DNA of 64,000 nucleotides from Thalassotalea euphylliae (GTDB lineage Bacteria; Pseudomonadota; Gammaproteobacteria; Enterobacterales; Alteromonadaceae). The stretch spans positions 2,604,001 to 2,668,000 of the forward strand of contig NZ_QUOT01000001.1 of NCBI RefSeq assembly GCF_003390375.1, written 5' to 3'. Shown here piece after piece: positions 9,263-16,812 of the stretch. The notes below the pieces were generated by a model. That model had not been told where the DNA came from, searched no databases, and saw only the letters and a program-made list of their open reading frames with translations. The translations under genes were made by a program, and so were the position numbers. Every line of letters starts with the position of its first letter. The stretch's first letter is position 1.

Positions 9263-9622
9263 ATGCTTCTACATATAGTGTTATTTAACTTTAAAAAAGG
9301 GTTTAGCTGGGCTTCGCAAGAGTCAGCTGATGCTGAGCTATCAACGAAAAACCACCCCAAACAAATAGACCAAATTCAAGGCTGGCTATGCAGCAGGAAT
9401 GTTTCTGATCGTAAGTTAGCAGCTGACTTCATGGTTTTAGGACTTTTCAACAATATCAGTGACGTACAAGACTATTTAATTCACCCTAATCATCAAGAAG
9501 GGGTAGAAAAGTGGAGAAAAATAGCTAATTGGCAAGTCATTGATATTGATATGAATGATGAAACAACTCATACCGCAGAACTGATGGACTCATTTAAGTC
9601 TTTAGTTATAAAAAAATCATAA
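9263..9622 (+). CDS. Dabb-domain (stress-responsive alpha/beta barrel) protein
   Basis: A 119-residue protein with the dimeric alpha-beta barrel pattern: a first strand MLLHIVLFNFKKG, a middle strand FMVLGLFNNISDVQDYL and the family's HP-x-H phrase (HPNHQEGVEKW, ~75-85), then a last strand WQVIDIDM. Dabb proteins are small; some act as cyclases or isomerases in natural-product pathways (olivetolic acid cyclase is the best known), others are of unknown role. It is the first gene of the cluster, preceded by an AAGGA ribosome site, with 18 bp to the next gene. A catalytic or binding role on a pathway intermediate is likely but not shown. Confidence 0.75.
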   Translation: MLLHIVLFNFKKGFSWASQESADAELSTKNHPKQIDQIQGWLCSRNVSDRKLAADFMVLGLFNNISDVQDYLIHPNHQEGVEKWRKIANWQVIDIDMNDETTHTAELMDSFKSLVIKKS

Positions 9623-9640
9623 TTAGGAAGATAAATTATT

Positions 9641-10063
9641 ATGAAATTTGATGCTAAAAAGCACAAATGTACCATTGTGGTGGATCAAGACCTTAATATT
9701 GGATTGTCGATGAATGCCGCTAGTGTTATCGGCATAAGCTTTGGTAAAACAATAGAAAACTTAGTAGGGCCAGATATGCAGAGCCAAGATAGTGTTAATT
9801 ATCCTGGCGTTATTTATTCTCCATTACCCGTTTTAAAAGCCACAGGTGGGTATCTAATGGAACTATTATCTGCCGCAGAGCAAGATGATGACATTCACTG
9901 TATGCCATTTAGTGCGCTTGCTCAATCTTGTAAAACGTACGATGAATATGGAGAACGTATCAATTCTACCAACAGTGAACATATAGAATTAGTCGCTATA
10001 GGTCTAATCGGACCCAAGAAAAAAATCACAAAACTGACAGGGAACCTGCCTCTTTATAGGTGA
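9641..10063 (+). CDS. DUF2000-family protein
   Basis: A 140-residue protein matching the DUF2000 pattern: KCTIVVDQDLNIGLSMNAAS (8-27), SFGKTIENLVGPD (~33-45), the VIYSPLPVLKA segment and a final HIELVAIGLIGPKKKI strand. DUF2000 adopts a peptidyl-tRNA-hydrolase-2-like fold and has no established activity that I know of. It follows the Dabb gene by 18 bp and precedes an intercistronic hairpin. Its position inside a metabolic operon suggests an enzyme or binding role on the pathway intermediate. Confidence 0.75.
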   Translation: MKFDAKKHKCTIVVDQDLNIGLSMNAASVIGISFGKTIENLVGPDMQSQDSVNYPGVIYSPLPVLKATGGYLMELLSAAEQDDDIHCMPFSALAQSCKTYDEYGERINSTNSEHIELVAIGLIGPKKKITKLTGNLPLYR

Positions 10064-10073
10064 TTTTTCTCTA

Positions 10074-10095
10074 GCTAAGGAAAGCGCTCCTTAGC
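10074..10095 (+). promoter_or_regulatory. Intercistronic stem-loop
   Basis: GCTAAGGA (10074-10081) and TCCTTAGC (10088-10095) form a perfect 8-bp stem around AAGCGC between the DUF2000 and adenylating-enzyme genes. There is no T-run after it, so it is more likely an attenuation, processing or mRNA-stability element than a terminator. Confidence 0.5.
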
Positions 10096-10184
10096 CGATA
10101 TCTTTCAAAAATGTAGTCTTCGAAATTTCACCTAGTTTGAGTAGGAGGGATTTCTTTATCTCAAAAAAACCAAGGACCAGTTTT

Positions 10185-11594
10185 ATGTACTCTATTTTCA
10201 AAAAAGATTTGTTCGAAAAAGCTGAATATGTTTATCAAGAGCATTCAAAGTTCGATCAAGGAAAAATAGCTTTAGGTGAGCTTTATTCACACCAAGAGTC
10301 TCGACTTCAAGCGGTATTGAAATATGTTATTAGCGGCTCTTCATTCTACCAAAACCACCTTTCAGTTCTCACACCGAAAGACATTGATAGTTTCTCTTTA
10401 AAAGATATCCAAAGATTACCTTTTACAACTAAAGAAGATCTAAGAGCTCAAGGTTCTGCAATGTTATCAACTCCTCTAGCTGACAGCTGGATTTATTATG
10501 AAACTACCGGTACAACCGGCAAACCAACTCCATGTCCTCGCAACGAACTAGACTCAATTTATAACAACACCCCTCTGATTATTAATTATAGAAAAATCTT
10601 TGAAAAGCATGGGAGTAAGCATATTGTCGGGGTAATGGGGCCAACTGAATTACATTCCACAGGTGATACCTTTGAGGATGTATTAAGAAGCTTAGGCCAT
10701 AGTGTTGTAAAAATGTGGCCACGCTCACCTGTCGTTGGGATGAAGCGTGTTATGAACTTAATACAAGAGCTTAAAATTACAGCGTTGGTTTGTACTCCTG
10801 CTGTAGCTATAGGGTTAGCGCGGTTTATGAGAGAGCATGATCTTTCTCCAGCGAAAAGCAGTGTAAAGCTGATCCTTACACTAGGTGAGTTAACTACACC
10901 TGAGCTTCTTAGAAATATTGGTGAAATATGGGACGCTAAGCTATACAACTGCATGTATGCTTCGCAAGAGTCTTCCATATTGGCGGTTGGAACAGATGAC
11001 AATTACTTGTATACGGTTCCATATAACAACTTTTACGAAGTGGTAGATCCTGAAACAGGCAATACCATAGAGAGCAACAAAAGAGCTGTGACTGGAGAGC
11101 TGGTCATAACGCATCTATACAAAGGTCAAAAGCCACTTATCCGTTACCGAACTGGAGATATGGTTAATGCGACCCCTATGCCCAATGGTCAATTGAAAAT
11201 TGTTCCCATAGGCCGAGTAAAAGATAGGTTACTTCTTAACGGTATTACTTACAGTGCATGGCAATTAGAATCCACTATTCTCAAAAAACTTCATAACTGC
11301 TTAGATTATGCTGTGCAAATAGACTCTCATTTAGGTTTTGATTGTTTACATATTACTGTTGAGCTAGCGAAGGCATTAATCGATCAACATGAACAATTGG
11401 AAGATGCTAAAAACTATATCGAGAGCCAATTGAAAAATGTTTCAGTTCATTTAGAGGTAGGGACAACAACAAATGTTACGGGCACTTCTGCTATGGTTAG
11501 TTGGAAAGCTGCTCGACTACATGATTTACGCCACGAAAGCGACAATAGTGATAGAAACGCTGCATTAACGCTTGTTAGTGGGGGTTTTAAATAA
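10185..11594 (+). CDS. PaaK-type adenylate-forming enzyme
   Basis: The frame opens at a TTG at 10137, but the ATG at 10185 has AAGGA about 9 bp upstream and is preferred, giving 469 residues. Features are the ATP-binding loop ETTGTTGKP (~106-114), a PaaK-like core (CMYASQESSILAVGTDDNYLY), the RYRTGDMV motif and the hinge GRVKDRLLLNGITYSAWQLE leading to a small C-terminal domain. The closest family is phenylacetate-CoA ligase-like enzymes, which activate aryl or other carboxylic acids as acyl-AMP. No acyl-carrier protein is seen in the cluster, so the acceptor may be CoA or an amine. It couples to the next gene through TAATG. Confidence 0.85.
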   Translation: MYSIFKKDLFEKAEYVYQEHSKFDQGKIALGELYSHQESRLQAVLKYVISGSSFYQNHLSVLTPKDIDSFSLKDIQRLPFTTKEDLRAQGSAMLSTPLADSWIYYETTGTTGKPTPCPRNELDSIYNNTPLIINYRKIFEKHGSKHIVGVMGPTELHSTGDTFEDVLRSLGHSVVKMWPRSPVVGMKRVMNLIQELKITALVCTPAVAIGLARFMREHDLSPAKSSVKLILTLGELTTPELLRNIGEIWDAKLYNCMYASQESSILAVGTDDNYLYTVPYNNFYEVVDPETGNTIESNKRAVTGELVITHLYKGQKPLIRYRTGDMVNATPMPNGQLKIVPIGRVKDRLLLNGITYSAWQLESTILKKLHNCLDYAVQIDSHLGFDCLHITVELAKALIDQHEQLEDAKNYIESQLKNVSVHLEVGTTTNVTGTSAMVSWKAARLHDLRHESDNSDRNAALTLVSGGFK

Positions 11595-12568
11595 TGCCCT
11601 CTACTACAAAGTCCATCCCTGAAACTAAGCCTATATCTTCACCACATCACGAGTGGGTATTTTTAAATGGTGAGTATGTACCCTCTGGTAATGCATCAGT
11701 ACCAATAACAACTCAAGCATTTAATTATGGCACTGCAGTTTTCGAAGGGATTCGTGGGTACGTTGGTAAACACAATAATGAGCTAAATATTTTCCGGTTG
11801 AACGATCATATTGAACGACTTCTATCTTCGGCAAAGATCTTATCGTTAAACAACCTGCCAACGGCTGAAGAGCTAGAAAAAAGTATTCTCAGTTTACTCA
11901 AGCGCAATGGAGCTATGACGGATTGCTACATTCGTCCAATAGCTTACAAGCAACATTTACTACCTGGTACTAATTTTGGGGTAAAGCTCTCTGGTCAAAG
12001 CTCTGGTTTATCAATCAATAGCTTGGCTATGGGGGCTTACACCAAAACTCAAGGTATAAACTGTACTATATCTAGTTGGCAAAGGGTCTCGGACAATTCG
12101 ATTCCTGCCCGAGCAAAAATTACGGGTAGCTATGTGAATTCAGCTTTAGCTATGGAAGCCGCTCAAAAAAATGGCTTTGATGATGCAATCATGCTTAATG
12201 CAAAAGGTCATGTTGCAGAAGCTACAACGTCAAATGTCTTTATTGTTAAAGATGGAAAACTGATAACCCCTTCAATAAACGATCATATTCTCGAGGGTAT
12301 TACTAGGAAAAGTATTATCGCTCTTGCTCGCAGCCATTTTGGTTTGCCTGTCGAAGAGAGGAGTATTTTGCCTTCGGAATTATTATCCGCACAAGAGTGT
12401 TTCTTAACTGGCACAGGGGTTGAGGTTACTCCTGTTATTCAGATTGATCACCAAAAATTGAAAACCAACCAAAAAAATAGCTTAACTATTCGCCTTAAAG
12501 AACTCTACTCAAAAGTTGTTCGTGGAGAGTTAAGCGAATTTAAGAAATGGCTAACACCTCTTTATTAA
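11594..12568 (+). CDS. Class IV PLP aminotransferase (IlvE-like)
   Basis: A 324-residue fold-type IV aminotransferase of the branched-chain type: VFLNGEYVPSGNASVPI (22-38), FNYGTAVFEGIRGY (43-56), YIRPIAY (112-118), the PLP lysine in RAKITGSY (Lys175) and the phosphate-binding part AEATTSNVF (208-216) in place of the usual SEGTGENIF. Length is slightly above E. coli IlvE. It shares its start with the stop of the adenylating enzyme (TAATG). In this setting it probably moves an amino group onto a pathway 2-keto acid rather than serving bulk Val/Leu/Ile synthesis; that is inference from context. Confidence 0.88.
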   Translation: MPSTTKSIPETKPISSPHHEWVFLNGEYVPSGNASVPITTQAFNYGTAVFEGIRGYVGKHNNELNIFRLNDHIERLLSSAKILSLNNLPTAEELEKSILSLLKRNGAMTDCYIRPIAYKQHLLPGTNFGVKLSGQSSGLSINSLAMGAYTKTQGINCTISSWQRVSDNSIPARAKITGSYVNSALAMEAAQKNGFDDAIMLNAKGHVAEATTSNVFIVKDGKLITPSINDHILEGITRKSIIALARSHFGLPVEERSILPSELLSAQECFLTGTGVEVTPVIQIDHQKLKTNQKNSLTIRLKELYSKVVRGELSEFKKWLTPLY

Positions 12569-12599
12569 CAAAAAACATATGTTTATGGAGTAAATATAT

Positions 12600-13190
12600 A
12601 TGAATGCAAATTTTTTGGACATCGGCCTTAGTTACGCCATTGATACGCCAATTTTTACCTTGGGACCTAAAGGTACTAGTAGTGAGTTTGCATCAGTTCA
12701 TTTTTGTAACTGGATGAAAAAGTACTACTCAAATAGTGATCATGAAATTAATCTCAAACAAACATACGAAGAAGCTAGAGACAATTTAACAGGACAAAAC
12801 GGTTTGCTCATTGTCGCTAATGCTTATTCTCGAATTAATGATTTCTACATGGATCCGAGACTTAGTTTGTTAGCCACATTTGTTTTAGATACCCCTCCTT
12901 ATGGTTTGGCTGTAGCGAATAATCATTTACTCAAAGAAAAATTTAATATTGCGTCACACCCTGCACCAATACCATTGATTGAAGAGTTGTTGCCACAGCA
13001 CTTAGAAGTTGAACAAGTAATACAGATGCCATCGACGAGTGCTGCGGCTAAAGCAGTAGCGTCAGGTGACGTAGATATGGCATTGACAACAGAGATTGCT
13101 GCAAGAATTAACAAACTAACTTTTATATCAAAATGCCGGCCTATACATATGCTGTGGTCAGTATTTGGCACAGTTAAAAATTATAATTAG
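12600..13190 (+). CDS. Prephenate dehydratase-fold protein, likely BacA-type
   Basis: A single-domain 196-residue protein with the prephenate dehydratase (periplasmic-binding-like) fold: FTLGPKGTSSEFAS (19-32), IVANAY (71-76) where dehydratases have PIENS, IASHPAPIP (117-125) and PSTSAAAKAVASGDVDMALT (144-163). It lacks the ACT regulatory domain and ends RPIHMLWSVFG, without the catalytic TRF motif of true dehydratases. Small PDT-fold proteins lacking that Thr include the prephenate decarboxylases BacA (bacilysin), AerD (aeruginosin) and SalX (salinosporamide), and I place this protein with them. Substrate prephenate is therefore plausible. The start has GGAG about 8 bp upstream. Fold call is strong; decarboxylase assignment is moderate. 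Confidence 0.75.
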   Translation: MNANFLDIGLSYAIDTPIFTLGPKGTSSEFASVHFCNWMKKYYSNSDHEINLKQTYEEARDNLTGQNGLLIVANAYSRINDFYMDPRLSLLATFVLDTPPYGLAVANNHLLKEKFNIASHPAPIPLIEELLPQHLEVEQVIQMPSTSAAAKAVASGDVDMALTTEIAARINKLTFISKCRPIHMLWSVFGTVKNYN

Positions 13191-13201
13191 GAGGTGCGCT
13201 T

Positions 13202-13747
13202 ATGACCATTTTAACTCTCCACAATATCGATACAGCTCCAGTTGCAAGCAGAAGTTTATTACAAAGCTCGGTAGATAAATTCGGCTGGATACCTAATCAA
13301 AGTGCATACATGGCTGAATCCCCAGCACTGCTGTCTTCATACCAACATGCTCATAGTTTATTTTCGACATGCTCTCTTTCTGAAGAAGAAAAAACCATCG
13401 TCTGGATAACCATTGGCATGATTAATAATTGCAGTTATACAGTCCAAGCACACTCTTGGATTGCAAAAAGCAATAGTGTTAATGATCAGCTACTTGCTCT
13501 GCTAATCGAAAGTCCAAATAAACTGCCTGAGCGTTCTCATGCGCTATATGCTTTTACGAAATCTGTCGCTCGTGCAAACGGCGTTATCTCCAAAGCAGCA
13601 CAGGCTGACTTTTTAGCGGCGGGTTACACTCATGAAAATATGTTGGATGTAATCCTAGGAGTATCGCAAAAAACAATGTCGACTCTTTTAAATAGTATTG
13701 CAGGTACCTCTATCGAGCCTCAATTTTTACCTAGCGAGAAAGAATGA
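13202..13747 (+). CDS. CMD/AhpD-like protein with altered active-site motif
   Basis: A 181-residue, mostly helical protein of the carboxymuconolactone decarboxylase / AhpD superfamily, recognisable from GWIPNQSAYMAESP (28-41) and the core helix INNCSYTVQAHSWIA (74-88). In peroxidase-type members the motif is CxxC-x3-H. Here the first Cys (77) and the His (84) remain, but the second Cys is Thr80, so thiol-disulfide chemistry of the AhpD type is unlikely. It has an ideal AGGAGG ribosome site, and its stop overlaps the next start (ATGA). A role in the pathway, for example as a lyase, isomerase or binding protein, is inferred from operon membership. Confidence 0.75.
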   Translation: MTILTLHNIDTAPVASRSLLQSSVDKFGWIPNQSAYMAESPALLSSYQHAHSLFSTCSLSEEEKTIVWITIGMINNCSYTVQAHSWIAKSNSVNDQLLALLIESPNKLPERSHALYAFTKSVARANGVISKAAQADFLAAGYTHENMLDVILGVSQKTMSTLLNSIAGTSIEPQFLPSEKE

Positions 13748-14703
13748 TGCAGTACTTTAACAGGGAAAAAGTCGAATCAGCTTTGAACATACCGTTAGGT
13801 TTAAAGCTTAGTAAAACAGCATTCGAGCTACATAGTAGTGGACATGTAGAACAGCCACTCCGAAATATTATCCCCTCTGAAGATGGAAAAATATTAGGAA
13901 CAATGCCCGCTTATATTCGGAAAGGACGCTATGCGGGTTTTGGAGTTAAATCAGTACTTGTCGACTTTGAAAGAGTTGGAAAAGAGCAATCACATGAAGG
14001 CTCGATACTACTTTATAGTGCGCTTCCTGATGGTCAATCAGCTATTGTAGATGCAGCATCTATCACTGAACTGAGGACCGCTGCAGCATCTGCGTTGGCG
14101 ACAGATATTTTAGCGAAGCAAGATGCTAAAAGGCTAGCGGTTCTAGGCACAGGAGTTCAAGCCAAAGCGCACCTGTTATCAATATTAAGCATTAGGCCTG
14201 TAGAAGAAGTTTTTCTTTGGGGTAGGAATCAAGAAAATACTTTAGCATTAGAAGCTTGGCTAAAAACGATTAAACCAGAAATTGACATTCGAGTGTTTTC
14301 CAAAGTTCAAGAAGCTGTCATCGGTGCTGATATCATATGCACAGTAACGGCCTCAAAAGAGCCATTTCTGGGAGCACAAGTTCTCCCTCAAAACTGCCAC
14401 ATCAATGCTGTAGGGGCTTCTGCTCCTGCGTTTCAAGAACTCATGCCAGATGTTTATTCTAGTGTTGAACTCTTTGTGGACTCTTTGGAATCTGTTTGGA
14501 GTGCTTCACGCTGCCTCACATTGGCTGAGCAACAAGGATTAATAAAGCATAATAGTGGTATCGAAATCGGTCAGCTAACCAATGGGTGTTATACAAATAC
14601 CTCTAAGGGAAGAACTTTATTCAAATCGGTTGGATTAGCTGTTCAAGATTTAGTCTTTGCTCGTGAAGTGGTTAACCAATATTACTCTGTAAAAAATAAC
14701 TAG
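13744..14703 (+). CDS. Ornithine cyclodeaminase/mu-crystallin family dehydrogenase
   Basis: A 319-residue protein with the family's substrate Lys in FGVKS (Lys69), LRTAAASALA (110-119, with the carboxylate-binding Arg111), the nucleotide-binding loop GTGVQA (135-140) and GASAPAFQEL (224-233). True ornithine cyclodeaminases have an Asp in this last motif (GGDCPGKTE); it is absent here. The enzyme therefore resembles the alanine dehydrogenase / ketimine reductase branch, which reduces cyclic or linear imines or makes N-substituted amino acids using NAD(P)H. Translation is coupled to the CMD gene by a 4-bp overlap. The exact substrate is unknown. Confidence 0.85.
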   Translation: MMQYFNREKVESALNIPLGLKLSKTAFELHSSGHVEQPLRNIIPSEDGKILGTMPAYIRKGRYAGFGVKSVLVDFERVGKEQSHEGSILLYSALPDGQSAIVDAASITELRTAAASALATDILAKQDAKRLAVLGTGVQAKAHLLSILSIRPVEEVFLWGRNQENTLALEAWLKTIKPEIDIRVFSKVQEAVIGADIICTVTASKEPFLGAQVLPQNCHINAVGASAPAFQELMPDVYSSVELFVDSLESVWSASRCLTLAEQQGLIKHNSGIEIGQLTNGCYTNTSKGRTLFKSVGLAVQDLVFAREVVNQYYSVKNN

Positions 14704-14736
14704 ATCGCCTAACTTGCAACAATAAGGGAGAATAAT

Positions 14737-15366
14737 ATGTTAGAAACAACACAGGTCTTGGCATATGTTACAGCGCTAGGAGTTGCAGCAGCCATTCCTG
14801 GCCCAGGAATGACTGCACTAGTTGCCAGAAGCATAAGTGGAGGTGCAACCGTCGGTTTTACGATGCTAACAGGCCTAATTTTAGGGGATCTTATATACCT
14901 ATCACTTGCTGTTTTTGGCTTAGCATTATTGGTGCAAAGCTCCAGTAGCTTGTTTGGTTTTATTAGCATAGCTTCGGCGACTTACCTAGGGTGGTTAGCG
15001 TGGCAATTTTGGTTCTATAAACCAAAAGTAGAAAGCCTAAGTGAACAAAAAACAAGTAGAGAGCTCTTTTCAGCTGGACTTTCTGGTTTGGCTATAACGC
15101 TTGGAAACCCCAAAACAATAGCCTTTTATTTGGCGATTCTACCGCTAGTTGTAACATTAGAAACAGTCTCTTTAGAAGTTTGGGGCACAACGCTTATTCC
15201 CTTGACAGTAGCTGTGCTTGTAGCAGTTGGCGCGATCTTTATATTAGGGGCATTGAAAGTGAGACATATATTAGATAGTGAGAAGTCACAATCTATAATG
15301 TTTAAGGGGACTGGAGTTATTATGCTGTTAACTTCACTAAGCATGCTTGCAAAGCAGTTTCAATAA
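14737..15366 (+). CDS. LysE/RhtB-family amino acid exporter
   Basis: A 209-residue membrane protein with six predicted hydrophobic segments and the family signature AAIPGPGMTALVARSIS near the N-terminus (~18-34), followed by GLILGDLIYLSLAVFGLALL and a second half with GLSGLAITLGNPKTIAFYL (~105-123). Members export amino acids and derivatives (lysine, homoserine, threonine) using the proton gradient. A GGGAG ribosome site precedes the start. As the last gene of the cluster it suggests that the pathway makes an amino-acid-like compound that leaves the cell, or that is toxic if it builds up. Confidence 0.9.
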   Translation: MLETTQVLAYVTALGVAAAIPGPGMTALVARSISGGATVGFTMLTGLILGDLIYLSLAVFGLALLVQSSSSLFGFISIASATYLGWLAWQFWFYKPKVESLSEQKTSRELFSAGLSGLAITLGNPKTIAFYLAILPLVVTLETVSLEVWGTTLIPLTVAVLVAVGAIFILGALKVRHILDSEKSQSIMFKGTGVIMLLTSLSMLAKQFQ

Positions 15367-15387
15367 AACAACGAGTTAACATGTGAG

Positions 15388-15432
15388 CCTTAGCTAACAA
15401 ATTGTATATATGTAAAGGTGTGTTGGCTAAGG
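15388..15432 (+). terminator. Inverted repeat after the metabolic cluster
   Basis: CCTTAGCTAACA (15388-15399) and TGTTGGCTAAGG (15421-15432) pair over 12 positions with one G-U, around a 21-nt loop, 21 bp after the exporter stop. It lacks a good T-run, so it may be a 3' stability element or weak terminator. It shares the GCTAAGG core with the hairpin at 10074-10095. Confidence 0.45.
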
Positions 15433-16111
15433 TAATTTGATCTTTCAGCTTCAATAAATTGGAGTTATTAGCCATTGTGTTTTCTAACTTATATAGACTC
15501 GCCTTGCGTAGCTATAAAAGTATAGCCACGCTGATTTAAAAACTCTGCTGAGCCTTTTCGTCAAGATTAGGCTCTACTTTGTAATATGTTTGTGAATTTA
15601 TTCCGTTCATTTGATACGAGCTCTAAAAGTACAATATAGAGCTCCCAGAAATAAGCGTGGGATTAATGGATATTTAACCCCCAAACTGTAAATTCAAACA
15701 TTATCAGTTACAGCTAATCGATACATCTCTATCGTTAATCGCTTGTTTCCTTAGAGGGTAGTAAGAACTATATATTCCCTCAATAGATACCTTTAAAACT
15801 AAAAATCTAGATACTTTGAATCGACCAGAGTATTAACTTATCAGAATAATTAATACCTATTGGCCTTGGCTGATATGAAGCTAACTTATGATGAAACTTT
15901 ATTATTATCCCAAAGTAACTTTTGTCGATTTAACGGAATATAGAGGGCAATCACAGCGTGTTAAGTCATATTAACAATGAGATTCTCTAGAAGGTATGAA
16001 ATAGCCTCAGAAATGCATACCTTGCGTTTTGCTATTCCGTTTAATGCTTGTTTAGCTTGTTCTTGGGCGTTTTATGAAATGCAAATCGTTAATTTCATTG
16101 ATTGAGATACC
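15433..16111. other. Non-coding stretch with repeat remnants
   Basis: No intact gene was seen. The stretch contains a 13-bp match (TGAATCGACCAGA, 15818-15830) to the end of the IS3-family element at 17319, and a 25-bp exact repeat (15886-15910). Directly after the Phd gene, an ATG at 16098 (minus strand) opens a frame that stops after eight codons at TAA; beyond that stop the frame stays open to ~15967, which may be what is left of a toxin gene. Confidence 0.5.
15886..15910 (+). repeat. 25-bp direct repeat, copy 1
   Basis: This 25-bp AT-rich sequence (begins TTATGATGAAAC, ends TTATTATCC) is identical to 18570-18594. Upstream of both copies is a TATTAAC motif and a GC(T/C)GATA motif, and further out the 13-bp IS end sequence, in opposite orientations. 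The two copies bracket the Phd gene, the cut peptidase gene and the IS3-family element. Confidence 0.8.
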
Positions 16112-16351
16112 CTATATGGAACTCAAAAAATCATCGATGGGCTCGGCGTTACTCTCTTGAATGTTTTTTCGGGAAGTTAATAATAACTCCATGAACGCGA
16201 TCTTTTCTTGCTGTTTCGTGTAAGCTTCGACAGTTTGCACCACTAAAGCACTTTTACCGTTTTGTGTGACAATTAACGGTGTAAACCCCAACTCATCATG
16301 CAAATTTTCGGCTCTCGCCTTCAACTCATTGATGCTACATGTCGCTGTCAT
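16112..16351 (-). CDS. Phd/YefM-family antitoxin, apparently without toxin
   Basis: A 79-residue protein with the Phd/YefM pattern: an N-terminal DNA-binding part (TATCSINELKARAENLHDEL), a central strand pair with PLIVTQNGKSALVVQTVEAY, and a helical C-terminal tail that would clamp a toxin. Such antitoxins repress their own operon and neutralise RelE/ParE/Doc-type toxins encoded next to them. The expected partner is not found intact downstream: the following frame from 16098 hits a stop after eight codons. It is thus an orphan or the survivor of a decayed pair, in a region full of mobile elements. Confidence 0.85.
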   Translation of the reverse strand: MTATCSINELKARAENLHDELGFTPLIVTQNGKSALVVQTVEAYTKQQEKIAFMELLLTSRKNIQESNAEPIDDFLSSI

Positions 16352-16812
16352 TTTTATACCTTTACGATCGCTTATTTAACGTGTGGTTTCCAAATAAAAC
16401 TATAGCAATTGGCTGTATATATAGTTAATACCAAGAAAGGTTACAACTTTGTTCGCCTAAGCTTGGGTGAGCACAAGTGCCAATTTCGTATTCTCTTATT
16501 AAAACTGCAAAAAAGTGTTTTGTAACCATGGAGTAAAGACAGAAATTTACGCCGAATATAACGACTAAGGATTAGTCTCTACTTTTGATTCTAGAATACC
16601 AATAAGAATTGCTCTCTCGACTTTTTACAGAAAAGTGAACAAGTGACACACTTTGACCCGCACGCGTGCTGCACTTTTGTGGTTTCTATGACGTATTTAG
16701 GATGCAATCTAAATTTTGTTTACAAATACAGTAAATTAATTAAATAGCTTTAGTAGGTAAAACTACATTTACCTACTAAAGCTTACGATTGGTTTAGTTA
16801 ACGAATTAGAGA
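16352..16812. other. Non-coding stretch of ~460 bp
   Basis: No gene, IS end or clear terminator was found here. It contains the promoter region of the Phd gene, with an AT-rich segment near 16415-16430, and the 3' flank of the truncated peptidase gene. Confidence 0.5.

Noticed and set aside
9263..15366. Plain branched-chain amino acid or phenylalanine synthesis operon
   Set aside because: The aminotransferase and PDT-fold genes alone would allow it, but the PDT lacks its catalytic motif and ACT domain, and the ilv or aro partners are absent while Dabb, DUF2000, OCD and LysE genes are present.
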